Shown here: one piece after another, positions 50,801-51,100 of the stretch
How positions within the stretch are numbered: the first letter of the stretch is position 1
Layout: every line of letters starts with the position of its first letter
Source: an uncultured Bacteroidia bacterium
Lineage (GTDB): Bacteria > Bacteroidota > Bacteroidia > Bacteroidales > UBA932
Length of the DNA stretch: 51,100 nt
Direction: 5' to 3'
Assembly (NCBI GenBank): GCA_902784965.1
Contig: CACZWU010000013.1
Location: 1-51,100 of the forward strand
Notes under the pieces: model-generated
Seen by the model: only the letters and a program-made list of their open reading frames with translations
What the model was told of the DNA's origin: nothing
The model's database searches: none
Position numbers and translations under genes: made by a program

Positions 50801-51100
50801 AGGACCGTAAGCGCTGGAGAAGCGGCGCAGCTGCTCGAACTGGCGAAAGGGGAGACGTTCGAATATGACGCCTCCGAAACCCTGGTCGACCTGTTCCGTC
50901 GTCAGGCAGAGAAGACGCCCGACGCCCTGGCCGTGGCCTTTCAAGATAGGCGCTTGACTTACCGTGAGCTGGACGAGCTGACCGACCGGCTGGCGGCACA
51001 ACTCGTCAGCAAGTACCATGTGCAGCCGGAGGAGGCGGTTGGCGTGATGATCGACCGCTCGGAGCTGATGGTCGTCTATCCCCTGGCCATCATGAAGGCA
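47870..51100 (+). CDS. Nonribosomal peptide synthetase (A-T-C-A..., 3' end outside window)
   Basis: Open frame from GTG 47870 to the window edge, 1077 codons and continuing. Adenylation domain 1 (about 1-485): IYTSGSTGRPKG (152-163, phosphate loop), FYGLSEH, YHTGDLVRW, LRGFRIELGE and TPSGKIDRKL with the conserved Lys. Thiolation domain: LGFSSLSAMRL, Ser526 as phosphopantetheine site. Condensation domain: HHIIFDG (His700-Gly706), in full agreement with HHxxxDG. A second adenylation domain starts near residue 990. No condensation domain precedes A1, so this is the loading module. Position 197 (FSFGAS) is Gly where FSFDAS-type A domains have the Asp that grips the substrate amino group. Arginine is mostly AGA/AGG near the start, unlike obg. 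GTG start is a best guess. Confidence 0.9.
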   Translation, partial: MSREEQEALIRLGTGERVEYDPSETFVSLFRKQATLRPEATALVDEVSTITYAELDRKSDILARNLIQAGVVQDSVVAIMLPRRKEFIIAVLGVFKAGGAYVALDCEYPAERLQYMLEDSEAKVLINSADMLDGPYCGPVDNSRPESLACLIYTSGSTGRPKGVMIEHRNLRDCVFVLSRIMMSGERWAEFASFSFGASIVSSFGPLGVGATLHILSSDLRRSMGGMARYFLDNDITGVFFGTQVGSDMLSSFEKLHLRKVLVGGEAMKPVKPRTSEIQVINFYGLSEHLMACSYVLEQGKDYDRIPIGRPLPNVTLFVVDGEGRLLPRGETGELCLVGKTLTRGYWKQEGLTKEKYTECPFMPGKRMYHTGDLVRWNEDGNLEYLGRADSQVQLRGFRIELGEIENRACKFEGIRQAAARLHDERFLCLYYTASSPVDKRALKGFISRALPGFMVPTAFMQLDSMPLTPSGKIDRKLLPEPEIDLQEIVPPATETERKLFDIVAELLKMSDFGVTNNLISLGFSSLSAMRLALAVQQRMQAQVRMADIMQDPTVRGIATHLSSSVSNLPSYGRRALYPLTENQRGIYIDWEMNRGSTQYNIASLYRFASADVERLGGALKAAVEAHGYLKARLTLADGTVMQERHDDEPAEVILTTMDHEPGASYFQDKVRPFDLFNDRLYRLEVITTPSGVYLFIDIHHIIFDGLSASIFLDDLRKVYQGGQLLPESYELYDFALYEQETVVGEAMEAAEKYFDGIMSASTALCFPDSSKPDGKAYAKIETRIPSAAIDTFCHANGVTASSYLQAAFAETMSRLTREPGGLHLTVSNGRGASPALMSSVGMFVRTIPVVRPSTAEGVTTSDFVKSMHAQLQQSYTHEYYPYTRFVERHGIHAGIMFVYQGGVFEGREIEGAQQRMLDPDLAKFPITVTAYPREGAYVIMIEYDGRRYGSKDMALVAKAIGNMSLSMSSEKLLSEARTVSAGEAAQLLELAKGETFEYDASETLVDLFRRQAEKTPDALAVAFQDRRLTYRELDELTDRLAAQLVSKYHVQPEEAVGVMIDRSELMVVYPLAIMKA

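Overview
The window is chromosomal DNA from a GC-rich member of the Bacteroidota, most likely order Bacteroidales; genus and family cannot be fixed from the sequence. The evidence is the promoter style (TAnnTTTG -7 boxes, many only 4-8 bases before the start codon), the general lack of Shine-Dalgarno sites, and lineage-typical genes: a TonB-plug lipoprotein, an MG2/plug protein, the parA-parB-DUF5683-lytic transglycosylase operon, DUF3822-rsmD, and rpsU-xer-raiA.

Layout. 1-4392: the end of an unknown gene, an MG2/plug surface protein, a plug lipoprotein and a secreted amidotransferase-like protein. 4395-7539: butyrate kinase, phosphate butyryltransferase and acetate kinase, an acyl-phosphate ATP-yielding module. 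7616-10450: a short ComEC-like protein, a small membrane protein and a GntP permease. 10502-13866: a Tat-exported phosphoesterase, a Y1/HUH transposase of the RAYT type, a low-molecular-weight tyrosine phosphatase and three of the four copies of a ~117-bp palindromic element (the fourth is at 179-295). 13902-19260: a uracil-DNA-glycosylase-like gene, then a compact row of MATE exporter, cytidylate-kinase-like protein, EttA and Obg. 19264-22938: DUF362 ferredoxin-like protein, ribosomal protein S21, Xer recombinase, hibernation factor and lipoate ligase. 22938-26077: a membrane-bound AraC-type regulator facing a small-peptide/lipoprotein operon across a 21-bp-phased direct-repeat array. 26145-41637: mostly housekeeping (HPRT-adenylate kinase fusion, OM protein, par operon, diacylglycerol kinase, FKBPs, NrnA, RsmD) plus two lipoproteins and a phosphatase. 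41741-51100: a biosynthetic locus on the + strand: MATE exporter fused to an anti-sigma-type ATPase (reading frame broken by a 25-bp tandem duplication), an ABC exporter with two permeases, a MacA-like adaptor and a nonribosomal peptide synthetase running off the window end.

The most unusual systems are (1) the RAYT transposase with nearby palindromic elements whose stems differ in sequence but keep pairing, (2) the NRPS/export locus with its transporter-ATPase fusion and a loading adenylation domain lacking the usual amino-group-binding Asp, and (3) the AraC regulator with its phased operator-like array. A further theme is translation control: most genes have no Shine-Dalgarno site and several look leaderless, yet rpsU (S21) and raiA carry strong ones.

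All functions are inferred from reading translated sequence and recalled family motifs; no database search was run.
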